A stretch of DNA of 12,306 nucleotides from Desulfotignum sp. (GTDB taxonomy: Bacteria; Desulfobacterota; Desulfobacteria; Desulfobacterales; Desulfobacteraceae). The notes beneath the pieces are model-generated. The model was not told where the DNA came from. It worked only from the letters and a program-made list of their open reading frames with translations, and made no database searches. The translations under genes were made by a program, and so were the position numbers. The stretch lies in assembly GCA_011390235.1 (NCBI GenBank), contig JAABSS010000263.1, positions 1-12,306 on the forward strand, in the 5' to 3' direction. Below are positions 1 through 6,431 of the stretch, piece by piece (position 1 is the stretch's first letter; every line of letters begins with the position of its first letter).

Positions 1-2
1 AT

Positions 3-965
3 TGGCTCAAGGCCCATATAGATGATACAGATCTGGTCATTGCAGATGTAAGAACGGATGATCATTTTGACGGGGCGCTGATCCCCGGTGCCATAAGGCT
101 TCCCTGGTCTGCGTTCCAGTTTAACGATATCGGCAGTGATGTGGCATCTGCTTTCATTGGTATTTCCCAGGCCCAGGATATCCTTGGCCGTCACGGCATT
201 ACCCCGAAAGATACCATCGTTCTTTACGATTCGGTGGAACGGGACGGCGGCGCCACCGCATCCTATGTTTTCTGGGTTCTGGATATCCTGGGACATGAAA
301 ACAAAAAGATTCTCGTGCAAGGCATTGATGGATGGAAAGATGCCGGCTATGACCTGGTAACCACCCCTGGTGAAACCAAGCCGCTGCTTTATCAGGCGCC
401 TGCAGAAAAGATACAAAATCACCAGCTGATTACCGGTGATTTTGTGTATAAGCAGCTCGGCGATTTCTGTTACCAGATCATCGATGTGCGCTCACAAGAG
501 GAATATATTGGTGAAAAGGGCACCAAAGGCCTTGACGGAACCCCATTGAAACTGGGGCATATCCCGACAGCTGTAAACATCAACTATCAGGATGCATGGA
601 CAGATATGGACACAAAGGCGGTTAAACCCTATGCACAGCTCCAGACCCTTTACGCAGGCCTGGATGCATCCAAGGCGGTGATTGTTTACTGCAATTCAGG
701 AAGACGCAGTTCCTTTTCCTACTTTATACTCCGTTTGATGGGATTTGACAGCGTGTACACATATGAACCGTCTTGGAAAGAGTGGGGGAATCCGGACAAA
801 TTTTTTCCAGTGGAAACCAGGGAAAATACATTGACAGGCAGCATGCTGCCGACCTCTTCAACAGCAACCCGGACCGTCTCAAGCCGGAAATCTGCCGGAA
901 AAACATCAGAAGACAGATCCGGTTCAGGTAAACCTGCAGGCGGCTATATTTCATGCGGAGGCTGA
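3..965 (+). CDS. Tandem-domain rhodanese (thiosulfate sulfurtransferase type), 5' partial
   Basis: The reading frame is open from the first bases of the window, so the true start lies upstream; 320 residues are visible. Two rhodanese domains can be read. The first (about residues 1-115) has the DVR and IPGAIRLPW motifs but an Asp (about residue 76, LYDSVERDG) where the catalytic Cys would be, so it is probably structural. The second (about 138-265) has IDVRSQEEY, GHIPTAVNI and an active-site loop CNSGRRS with Cys230. Such proteins move sulfane sulfur through a Cys persulfide. The loop is not the CRKGVT or CGSGVTA of classical thiosulfate or mercaptopyruvate transferases, so the natural donor and acceptor are open. 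A Ser/Thr-rich tail of about 50 residues ends GGYISCGG, placing a second Cys three residues from the end. The last codons contain the GGAGG ribosome site of the next gene, which points to one operon with the YeeE-like permeases. Export cannot be judged because the N-terminus is missing. Confidence 0.9.
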   Translation, partial: WLKAHIDDTDLVIADVRTDDHFDGALIPGAIRLPWSAFQFNDIGSDVASAFIGISQAQDILGRHGITPKDTIVLYDSVERDGGATASYVFWVLDILGHENKKILVQGIDGWKDAGYDLVTTPGETKPLLYQAPAEKIQNHQLITGDFVYKQLGDFCYQIIDVRSQEEYIGEKGTKGLDGTPLKLGHIPTAVNINYQDAWTDMDTKAVKPYAQLQTLYAGLDASKAVIVYCNSGRRSSFSYFILRLMGFDSVYTYEPSWKEWGNPDKFFPVETRENTLTGSMLPTSSTATRTVSSRKSAGKTSEDRSGSGKPAGGYISCGG

Positions 966-967
966 TC

Positions 968-1495
968 ATGGATAAAAAAAACATCTCGCCTCAGTATTGG
1001 CCGTGGCTTCCGGCTGCATTTGCTTTGGCAGGCATCATTGTATTTATTTTTGCGACATTCGGGCCGCCGGCCTCTTCCAGCGGTTTTGTCAGCTTAATCA
1101 AAGGGGCTGTCCAGACGGTTGCACCGGATTATGTTGAAAACAACCCCCATTACGCCATGATGCCGGACACCGGTTCCTGGCTCTTTGCCTTTGTTCTGGG
1201 CATGGCCATCGGTGGTTTTGCTGCCGGCCGCACCGGCAGAATACCGGTAAAAGATATCCCGGAAATATGGGAAAAACGGTTCGGGAACAGCCGGATCAAA
1301 AGATTTGCAGCCACCTTTGTCGGTGGATTCATCATACTTTTTGCCTCCAGACTGGCAGGCGGCTGTACCCTGGGGCTGTTTATTTCCGGATCAACACAGC
1401 TGGCTGTCAGCGGATTGTATTTCGGGGTGCTTATCTTTGCCGTTGCCATGGTCACGGCCCGCCTTGTCTACGGCAGCACAGGAAAGGAGGAATAA
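968..1495 (+). CDS. YeeE/YedE-family (TsuA-like) sulfur permease subunit, first half-size protein
   Basis: This 175-residue membrane protein has about four hydrophobic segments (roughly residues 11-31, 62-82, 108-130 and 143-165). The GGCTLGLFISGS motif around Cys133 is typical of the YeeE/YedE (DUF395, PF04143) family. Full-length members such as E. coli TsuA take up thiosulfate through a chain of conserved Cys residues and are about twice this long, so this is one half of a split transporter. I chose ATG 968 because GGAGG lies at 957-961 with ideal spacing; an in-frame ATG at 953 lies upstream of that site. It starts two bases after the rhodanese stop, and its own stop overlaps the start of the second half (TAATG). 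Transport of a sulfur species is a family-level inference; thiosulfate itself is not proven. Confidence 0.88.
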   Translation: MDKKNISPQYWPWLPAAFALAGIIVFIFATFGPPASSSGFVSLIKGAVQTVAPDYVENNPHYAMMPDTGSWLFAFVLGMAIGGFAAGRTGRIPVKDIPEIWEKRFGNSRIKRFAATFVGGFIILFASRLAGGCTLGLFISGSTQLAVSGLYFGVLIFAVAMVTARLVYGSTGKEE

Positions 1496-2046
1496 TGGGT
1501 TCAGAAATATGGCTGGGGTTATTTTCCGGCATTGCCTTTGGATTTGTGATCCAGCGCGTCGGCGCAACCAATGCAAATATAATGGCCAGGGCACATCTGA
1601 TGATGGAGGGTGATATCCCGAAATTCATGCTCATGGCGGTTATCCTCTCAGCCATAGGGCTTTTGGGACTTGAAACCGCGGGTGTGGCCAATACCCGGGT
1701 ACTGCCCACCAGTCTGGTGGCCACGGGAGTGGCAGGTATTTTGTTCGGTATTGGCTGGGGATTTTGCGGATACTGCCCGGGAACCACCTGGGCTGCAGCA
1801 GGAGAAGGACGGTTGGATGCTGTTTTTGCCCTTATCGGCGGACTTGCCGGTGCAGCGGTTTTTGCCCACCTGCACGAATTTTTCATACCATTGCTGTATG
1901 ATCCTTCCAATGTGGGCCAGATCACCCTTGCGGACTGGACAGGCAGCAGGCCTGCTGCGGTTGTTCTGCTGGTTTTTATATTCGGCCTGTGCATAGGCGC
2001 CATCAATTTTTTATGGAAGGAAAAAAATGGCGGCCAGACACAATAA
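1495..2046 (+). CDS. YeeE/YedE-family (TsuA-like) sulfur permease subunit, second half-size protein
   Basis: This 183-residue polytopic membrane protein contains GFCGYCPGTTW (Cys91, Cys94), the conserved Cys motif of YeeE/YedE proteins, and an opening IWLGLFSGIAFGFVIQR segment typical of the family. The start ATG 1495 overlaps the stop of the first half (TAATG) and is preceded by AAAGGAGG, so the two subunits are translationally coupled and were probably made to be co-assembled. Together they would equal one full TsuA-type permease (about 358 residues). The last 20 bases overlap the start of the lipoprotein gene downstream. The substrate is probably thiosulfate, polysulfide or a similar inorganic sulfur species, judging by the adjacent rhodanese; the sequence alone does not decide which. 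Confidence 0.88.
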   Translation: MGSEIWLGLFSGIAFGFVIQRVGATNANIMARAHLMMEGDIPKFMLMAVILSAIGLLGLETAGVANTRVLPTSLVATGVAGILFGIGWGFCGYCPGTTWAAAGEGRLDAVFALIGGLAGAAVFAHLHEFFIPLLYDPSNVGQITLADWTGSRPAAVVLLVFIFGLCIGAINFLWKEKNGGQTQ

Positions 2047-2665
2047 TATAAATAATATTTCTGTTGTCTTTCTGGTATTCCTTTTTTTAGTGGCCGTCAT
2101 CTTTTCCGGATGTCCCGGCCCACAGAAAGACAGGCAAACAAACCTGAAAATACCCAGAGGATATGTGGCCCGGCTTGATATCCAGCTAAAAGACCGGCTG
2201 CTGGGATTCGGTCCCTTTGTGGGATATTATTTCAAGCCGGATAATCCAAAGGACCTGACCCGGCTTTCTTTTGTCTGTTATAATGAAGATTCTTTTTACA
2301 CCCGTGATCTGCCGGAAAACACCCTTTTGTTTGAAGGAGATGCCGTGTTGACCCAGCTTGTGGACACGGGTTTTCCTCTGCCCTCAGATGACCGGATCAA
2401 CCCGGTTTTTTTTGGGGACGCACCCCGAAAATGGGTGAATAACCGCCCCCGGCCACGGGATGAATACCTTCATTTTCATTCCTGTTATGATGGCTTGGGT
2501 CCTGTACTTGCAGGATATTGGATCCGGCATAAAGGCAAAGCTTCTTTTACCTATGACATGGGCGGCCGCATTGGTCCGGACAGTCCCCTTTACCACGAGG
2601 TCCACCCCGGTATTGACAAGCAGTTTGCAAAAATCATGGAATTCGATGCAGGCCCGGAACCATGA
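2027..2665 (+). CDS. Hypothetical lipoprotein in the sulfur operon
   Basis: The 212-residue product starts with a hydrophobic signal (about residues 11-27) and a lipobox FSGC with Cys29, so it should be a lipid-anchored envelope protein. ATG 2027 is preceded by GGAAGG with good spacing and lies inside the end of the upstream permease gene, a 20-base overlap that implies coupling. I do not recognise the mature domain. It contains two further Cys (in FVCYNEDS and FHSCYDG), a stretch rich in aromatic residues and His (EYLHFHSCYDG) and a conserved-looking end (YHEVHPGIDKQFAKIMEF). Its operon position suggests a periplasmic partner of the YeeE-like transporter or the rhodanese, but that is inference only. 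The 3' end overlaps a remnant of a copper-ATPase gene in another frame. Confidence 0.75.
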   Translation: MAARHNNINNISVVFLVFLFLVAVIFSGCPGPQKDRQTNLKIPRGYVARLDIQLKDRLLGFGPFVGYYFKPDNPKDLTRLSFVCYNEDSFYTRDLPENTLLFEGDAVLTQLVDTGFPLPSDDRINPVFFGDAPRKWVNNRPRPRDEYLHFHSCYDGLGPVLAGYWIRHKGKASFTYDMGGRIGPDSPLYHEVHPGIDKQFAKIMEFDAGPEP

Positions 2666-2762
2666 GAGCAACCACCAGAACCACGAGCACACTGATCATC
2701 ATGCACACATGGTAGCTGACTTCAGGCGCAGGTTCTGGGTTTCATTGATTCTGGAATTTTGA
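2646..2762 (+). pseudogene. N-terminal stump of a CopB-like P1B-type metal ATPase
   Basis: From ATG 2646 the frame reads a His-rich leader (NHESNHQNHEHTDHHAHM) followed by VADFRRRFWVSLIL and then stops at TGA 2760-2762. A His-rich N-terminus followed by HHAHM-x-DF-(R/K)RRFW-xSLIL is the signature entry into the first membrane helix of CopB-type copper/silver-exporting P1B ATPases, which continue with a Pro/Leu-rich helix for another 650 or more residues. Here homology ends after the Leu codon at 2751-2753, and the next codons (GAA TTT TGA) do not fit. None of the later ATPase motifs (CPC/CPH, DKTGT, HP, GDGxND) occur in the window. The start overlaps the lipoprotein gene by 20 bases, the same spacing used earlier in the operon, so the intact ATPase was probably once the last gene of this transcript. 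Confidence 0.72.
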
Positions 2763-2872
2763 TGAGGATCACAGCCGCATACGAACAAAATATGGCCCTG
2801 AAAATTTATCTCGGCTTAGGAGATTTGTCGTTAGCATCATCAAAAATCTTTTTCACCCTAAAGGGAGGTAGC

Positions 2873-4258
2873 ATGAAAATCTTTGGCAGAGTATTCATTG
2901 TTGGATTGTTGGCTTTTTTTCTCGGGCTGGCCCCAAACACGGGAAAAGCAGCCGAGCAGAAGAGTGTTGCCGAAAAAATCCTGGAGATACTTCTGGACAA
3001 GGGAGAGATTACTCCCCAGCAGTACCAGGAACTGAAAGAGGAAGCCCAGGCCGAGCATGAGGCCCTTATCAGAGACAAGGAAGACGATTGGGACGTCAAA
3101 TGGAAAAACGGCCTCAGCGCTGAAAGCCAGGACGGCAATTTCTCCATTAAGCTGGGTGGCCGGATTCAGATTGACTGGGCTTCCATATCCGCGGACGATG
3201 AGGTCGAGAACGTCCTGGGCGACGACTTCGAAGGATTCGGCACAGAATTCAGGCGGGCAAGGCTCTTCATGTCCGGCATGATTTACAAGGTGGCCGAGTA
3301 CAAGGCCCAGTTCGACTTTGCCGGTGACGAGGTCACGGCCAAGGATCTCTATCTCGGCCTTACCGATCTTCCGGTGATGGGCAAAGTCCGCGTCGGCCAT
3401 CAGAAAGAGCCCTTCTCCCTGGAGGAACTGACCAGCTCCAAATACATCACCTTTCTGGAGCGGGCTCTGCCTAATGTGTTTTCTCCCGGCCGTAACGTGG
3501 GGGTACAGTTCATGAACTCGGCCCTGGAAAAGAAACTGTTCTGGGGCGCGGGAGTTTTCTGGGACACCGAAGACGGCGCCGAAAACTTCAATGACTTCGC
3601 AGATTACAACATCACCGCCCGTGTAGCAGGTACGCCCTGGTACGCGGACGGCGGACGGCGGCTCCTGCACCTGGGTCTGGGTTACAGCCACCTGTTCCGG
3701 GATGATGAAGAGACTGAATTCCGCTTTCGCCAGCGGCCCGAAATCCATCTGGCACAGGCACGAACCGTGGACACCGGCGATATTGATGACTTTGACCGCT
3801 TCTTTGACGGCCAAGATCTGATCGGGGCCGAAGCAGCCGTAGTTTTCGGACCCCTGTCGGTCCAGGGTGAATACATCCGGGCCATGGTGGACGGTACGAA
3901 CGAGGATTACGACTTCAACGGAGCCTATGTCTATGCCAGCTATTTTTTGACCGGAGAAAACAGGCCGTACAAAAGCGGCTCTTTCAGCCGGGTCAAACCC
4001 GACAACAACTTCGACCTTCAAGGTGGTTTAGGGGCATGGGAAATCGCGGTCCGGTGGTCCTGGCTCGATCTGAACGATGGGGGCATAGACGGCGGAGAGG
4101 AAACCAACTTCACCATGGGCGTGAACTGGTACCTCAATCCTGCCCTGCGGGTTATGGTCAACTATGTCTATGGCAACGTGGAAGACCGCGAGATTGACGG
4201 CACCATAAGCGATGCGGACATAAACTCTGTTGCCGGACGTTTTGCCATCGATTTCTAA
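2873..4258 (+). CDS. Outer-membrane porin of the OprP/OprO phosphate-selective type
   Basis: The 461-residue product has a signal peptide (MKIFGRVFIVGLLAFFLGL, probable cleavage after GKAA), a short helical stretch (VAEKILEILLDKGEITPQQYQEL...EAQAEHEAL), then a beta-rich barrel starting with FSIKLGGRIQIDWA and ending in VAGRFAIDF. A terminal Phe is the usual outer-membrane assembly signal. FRRARLFMSGMIY, YKAQFDFAG, VGHQKEPFSLEELTSS and FLERALPNVFSPGRNVGVQ are characteristic of the phosphate-selective porin O/P family (PF07396). Many members are general anion porins, so phosphate specificity is not established. ATG 2873 is chosen over upstream in-frame ATGs because GGGAGGT precedes it at 2863-2869 and the signal peptide starts there. 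Its codons prefer GAC, TTC, GTC and CTC far more than the neighbours, and it lies directly downstream of the broken ATPase, suggesting it arrived by recombination. It converges on the next gene with only 14 bases between stops. Confidence 0.88.
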   Translation: MKIFGRVFIVGLLAFFLGLAPNTGKAAEQKSVAEKILEILLDKGEITPQQYQELKEEAQAEHEALIRDKEDDWDVKWKNGLSAESQDGNFSIKLGGRIQIDWASISADDEVENVLGDDFEGFGTEFRRARLFMSGMIYKVAEYKAQFDFAGDEVTAKDLYLGLTDLPVMGKVRVGHQKEPFSLEELTSSKYITFLERALPNVFSPGRNVGVQFMNSALEKKLFWGAGVFWDTEDGAENFNDFADYNITARVAGTPWYADGGRRLLHLGLGYSHLFRDDEETEFRFRQRPEIHLAQARTVDTGDIDDFDRFFDGQDLIGAEAAVVFGPLSVQGEYIRAMVDGTNEDYDFNGAYVYASYFLTGENRPYKSGSFSRVKPDNNFDLQGGLGAWEIAVRWSWLDLNDGGIDGGEETNFTMGVNWYLNPALRVMVNYVYGNVEDREIDGTISDADINSVAGRFAIDF

Positions 4259-4272
4259 GGTTTTTAGTACTG

Positions 4273-5409
4273 TTAATCAGAGCCCTTTTTCCGGGTAGCT
4301 TCTGGGTCTATGGCAAGAATCTGTCCGATATCCATGATCTTGAAACGGCCGGCATCCAGGTGGTTGTCTGTGATGTAGCGGGCCAGGTCCAGGCCGGGAT
4401 ACCCGGCCGGTTCATCCCCCAGGTGAAAAGTGCCCCACTGGGTGGGGATGAAATACCGGGCATTGAGGTCTGCAAACCCCTGGACCGCCTCGGCAATGTT
4501 CATGTGGTTGTAGGCCATGAACCACCGGGGATGATAGGCAGTGGTGGCCATAAATGCATAATCGATGCCGGAAAACCGTTTACCGATTTCCTTGAGCCCC
4601 TTGAAATACCCGGAATCTCCGCCGAAATACAGGGTGACTTGCGGGGTGATGAGCAGCCAGGATGCCCACAAGGACCGGTTTCTGCCCTGGGTGATCCGCA
4701 GGGACCAGTGCTGGGCCGGCAGACAGATGAGCCGGGTGCCGGGACCCGGAAGGTACTCTTCCCACCAGTCCATCTCGTGCACCACCTGCTTGTTCATCTT
4801 CTCCACCATGGTTTTCAGGCCCAGGGGCACAAACACCGGGGCGTCTGGCGGTAGTTTCTTCATGGTAGCCCGGTCCAGGTGGTCATAGTGGTTATGGGAA
4901 ATAACAATGTTCACCTCCGGTACCAGCAAATTGAGTTCCTCCAGGGTCAAAGCCGGCGGGGTGACCCTGGCCGGGACCAGGGCCCGTTTGGAGAAGATGG
5001 GGTCTGTAAGCCAGTATGTATTGTTGATACGCACCAGAAAACTGTTATGCCCGATCCAGAGGATAAAATCCCCTTTGGTCTCTGCCAGGCGCAAGGCCGT
5101 ATCCGGCAGGATCCCCGGCAAAAAGTTCTGCTCTTCTTTTGTGTAATCGGTTTTGGAAAACAGTTTCCACCACACAACATCCAGAAAGCTTTTGTCCGGC
5201 ATGGGCATCCAGGGCGCAAAAAACCGGTCATCATCAACGTGGGGGGCATACAGGTCGGGTGGACTGGTCTGTGCCACCTGGATATCCCAGGATTTTTCCG
5301 AAAAGGTTTGTTTTTCTTTCGGGGTGCAGGCGAAGATCACGGCTGTGACCATAATCCCTGCAAGCAAAAGAATCCCATACCTGAAAGATCCGACAAATTT
5401 GAATTTCAT
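4273..5409 (-). CDS. Metallo-beta-lactamase-fold lipoprotein, NAPE-PLD/RomA-like hydrolase
   Basis: This is a 378-residue product. ATG at 5409 (minus strand) was chosen because AGGAAAGGGG precedes it and it begins a lipoprotein signal with lipobox IFAC (Cys28); the frame stays open 25 codons further upstream without a better start. The metal-site motifs of the Lactamase_B_2 group are complete: H172-N-H174-Y-D176-H177, H234 (LPAQHWS), D265 (YFGGDSGY) and H302 in AYHPRWFMAYNHMN. The last segment, followed by TQWGTFHLGDEP, closely follows the pattern in NAPE-hydrolysing phospholipase D and the RomA-type bacterial proteins. A binuclear zinc phosphodiesterase or lipid hydrolase attached to the cell envelope is therefore likely; the substrate is unknown. 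It is transcribed alone, toward the porin. Confidence 0.87.
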   Translation of the reverse strand: MKFKFVGSFRYGILLLAGIMVTAVIFACTPKEKQTFSEKSWDIQVAQTSPPDLYAPHVDDDRFFAPWMPMPDKSFLDVVWWKLFSKTDYTKEEQNFLPGILPDTALRLAETKGDFILWIGHNSFLVRINNTYWLTDPIFSKRALVPARVTPPALTLEELNLLVPEVNIVISHNHYDHLDRATMKKLPPDAPVFVPLGLKTMVEKMNKQVVHEMDWWEEYLPGPGTRLICLPAQHWSLRITQGRNRSLWASWLLITPQVTLYFGGDSGYFKGLKEIGKRFSGIDYAFMATTAYHPRWFMAYNHMNIAEAVQGFADLNARYFIPTQWGTFHLGDEPAGYPGLDLARYITDNHLDAGRFKIMDIGQILAIDPEATRKKGSD

Positions 5410-5455
5410 CAAAAAATCCCCTTTCCTGTAAAAAATGGGTGTCAATCTCTCACAG

Positions 5456-5484
5456 AACCTATATATTGGAACATGCAAAGTCAA
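5456..5484 (-). promoter_or_regulatory. Possible sigma-70 promoter for the metallo-hydrolase gene
   Basis: On the minus strand a TTGACT box (plus coordinates 5479-5484) lies upstream of an A/T-rich TATATAGGTT stretch. With a 17-base spacer the -10 would be TAGGTT, with 15 bases TATAGG; neither is ideal. It ends about 45 bases before the chosen ATG, a sensible distance. Motif match only. Confidence 0.35.
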
Positions 5485-5573
5485 CAGGATTTACCCAATC
5501 CCCGGGGCAAACACACAGGGGGCTTGATCAAAAGGTTTGAAGTCATATCTTTAGGCGATTGCCCTGGCGGGAG

Positions 5574-5685
5574 CCCCCGGAAGTATCCTGCATCAGGACT
5601 GTCAGAACCCTCAGTTCTCAGGCCGGATGCAGGATACCTCCGGGGTTGGACACTGGCCAATAGAATGGGGCCCACACGATTGCCC
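5574..5685. repeat. Structured element, copy 1 (long hairpin with conserved inner core and GATTGCCC end)
   Basis: A 20-base outer stem (5575-5594 with 5626-5645, one A/C mismatch) encloses a 31-base loop. Inside the loop a second helix GGACTG/CAGGCC (with one A/G mismatch) and a third AGAAC/GTTCT can pair around the loop CCTCA. A 3' flank follows (GGACACTGGCCAATAGAATGG) ending in CGATTGCCC. The same order with different stem sequence occurs at 12188-12303. CGATTGCCCTG also occurs just upstream at 5556-5566, so the element is bracketed by an 11-base direct repeat (5556-5566 and 5677-5687). It lies in the gap between the divergent metallo-hydrolase and DUF523 genes. It could be a MITE or REP-like repeat, or a structured RNA; no coding potential is visible. 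Confidence 0.65.
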
Positions 5686-5740
5686 TGAATATGATTTGCC
5701 CCAACCCGCTAACCATTTGACGTTGAATCAGGAGGACCCT

Positions 5741-6253
5741 GTGCTAACACCCATCAAGATCGGCATCAGCTCCTGCCTGCTGGGCAACCTTGTCCGGTAT
5801 GACGGCGGCCACAGCCATGACCGGTTTCTCACCCAGACCCTGGGATTGTTCGCTGAATATGTGCCGGTGTGCCCGGAAGTGGAATGCGGCATGCCCACCC
5901 CCAGGGATTCCCTGCGCCTGGTGGGTGACCCGGAAAATCCCCGGCTGGTCACCCGGAAAACAGGAGAAGATCACACAGAGCAGATGCACACCTGGATAAA
6001 CAAAAAACTGCCGGCACTGGAAAAAGAAAACCTGTGCGGATTTATCTTCAAGAGCAAATCCCCCAGCAGCGGTCTTTACCGCATCAAGGTATACGGGGAT
6101 GACGGCAAGATGCGCAACAACGGCACCGGCCTTTTTGCCCGGGCCTTTACGCAGCATTTTCCCAGAATACCGGTGGAAGAGGCGGGCCGGCTCAATGATC
6201 CCAAGCTGCGGGAACATTTTATTGAAAATATTTTTTCCTTCCATATGTGTTAA
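5741..6253 (+). CDS. DUF523 domain protein (TudS/RudS desulfidase type), truncated at its C-terminus
   Basis: The 170-residue product starts at GTG 5741, preceded by GGAGGA at 5731-5736; homology begins right there with KIGISSCLLGNLVRYDGGH. VPVCPEVECGMPTPR, LRLVGDPENPRLVT and LCGFIFKSKSPSSGLYRIKVY are hallmark DUF523 motifs, with Cys12, Cys44/Cys49 and Cys99 as candidate ligands for the [4Fe-4S] cluster used by TudS-type 2-thiouracil desulfidases. In many bacteria, including the YbgA and RudS types, DUF523 is followed by a DUF1722 domain and the protein is about 320 residues long. Here the frame ends within the linker (HFIENIFSFHMC) while the last codons of DUF1722 are readable just downstream in another frame, so an internal deletion has removed most of the second domain. 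The remaining DUF523 domain is intact and could still fold; whether it is functional is open. Confidence 0.82.
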   Translation: MLTPIKIGISSCLLGNLVRYDGGHSHDRFLTQTLGLFAEYVPVCPEVECGMPTPRDSLRLVGDPENPRLVTRKTGEDHTEQMHTWINKKLPALEKENLCGFIFKSKSPSSGLYRIKVYGDDGKMRNNGTGLFARAFTQHFPRIPVEEAGRLNDPKLREHFIENIFSFHMC

Positions 6254-6333
6254 AATATGACCAGCCCTGGCTCAGGTCCCAGACATACCTTAACCCGCAT
6301 CCTTTTGAACTGAAGCTGAGAAATTATTTTTAG
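6241..6333 (+). pseudogene. C-terminal remnant of a DUF1722 domain, out of frame with the DUF523 gene
   Basis: In a frame shifted relative to the upstream gene, the bases after its final codons read YVLKYDQPWLRSQTYLNP followed by HPFELKLRNYF and a TAG at 6331-6333. A YV-x-KYDQPYL-like stretch followed by QxYLNPHPxELxLRN right before a stop is how DUF1722 proteins typically end. The two parts touch at about 6240, so the simplest reading is a deletion of roughly 370-380 bases, not a multiple of three, inside a former DUF523-DUF1722 gene. Family recall supports this; no alignment was run. Confidence 0.7.
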
Positions 6334-6431
6334 CGTGCAAAGGCAGACCAGGACAGCCGGCAGCGGCAGAATACTTTTCAGGCAGGATATGAATTCTGGA
6401 TATGACAGCCCCGGGTAATGACAAGATGTCC

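Noticed and set aside
1452..2006. Minus-strand frame of 184 codons across the second permease gene
   Set aside because: It is a shadow of a clear YeeE/YedE coding sequence on the plus strand.
2662..2715. 17-codon frame starting with the ATGA overlap at the lipoprotein stop
   Set aside because: Its low-complexity Thr-rich product has no support; the neighbouring frame clearly encodes the ATPase N-terminus.
2858..4021. Long open frame on the minus strand (387 codons)
   Set aside because: It is the antisense shadow of the porin gene, whose sense strand has signal peptide, family motifs and terminal Phe; the minus product has no recognisable domain or ribosome site.
4879..5688. Long open frame on the plus strand (269 codons)
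   Set aside because: It is antisense to the metallo-hydrolase gene and runs through the hairpin element; its product is Pro/Gly/His-rich without domain features.
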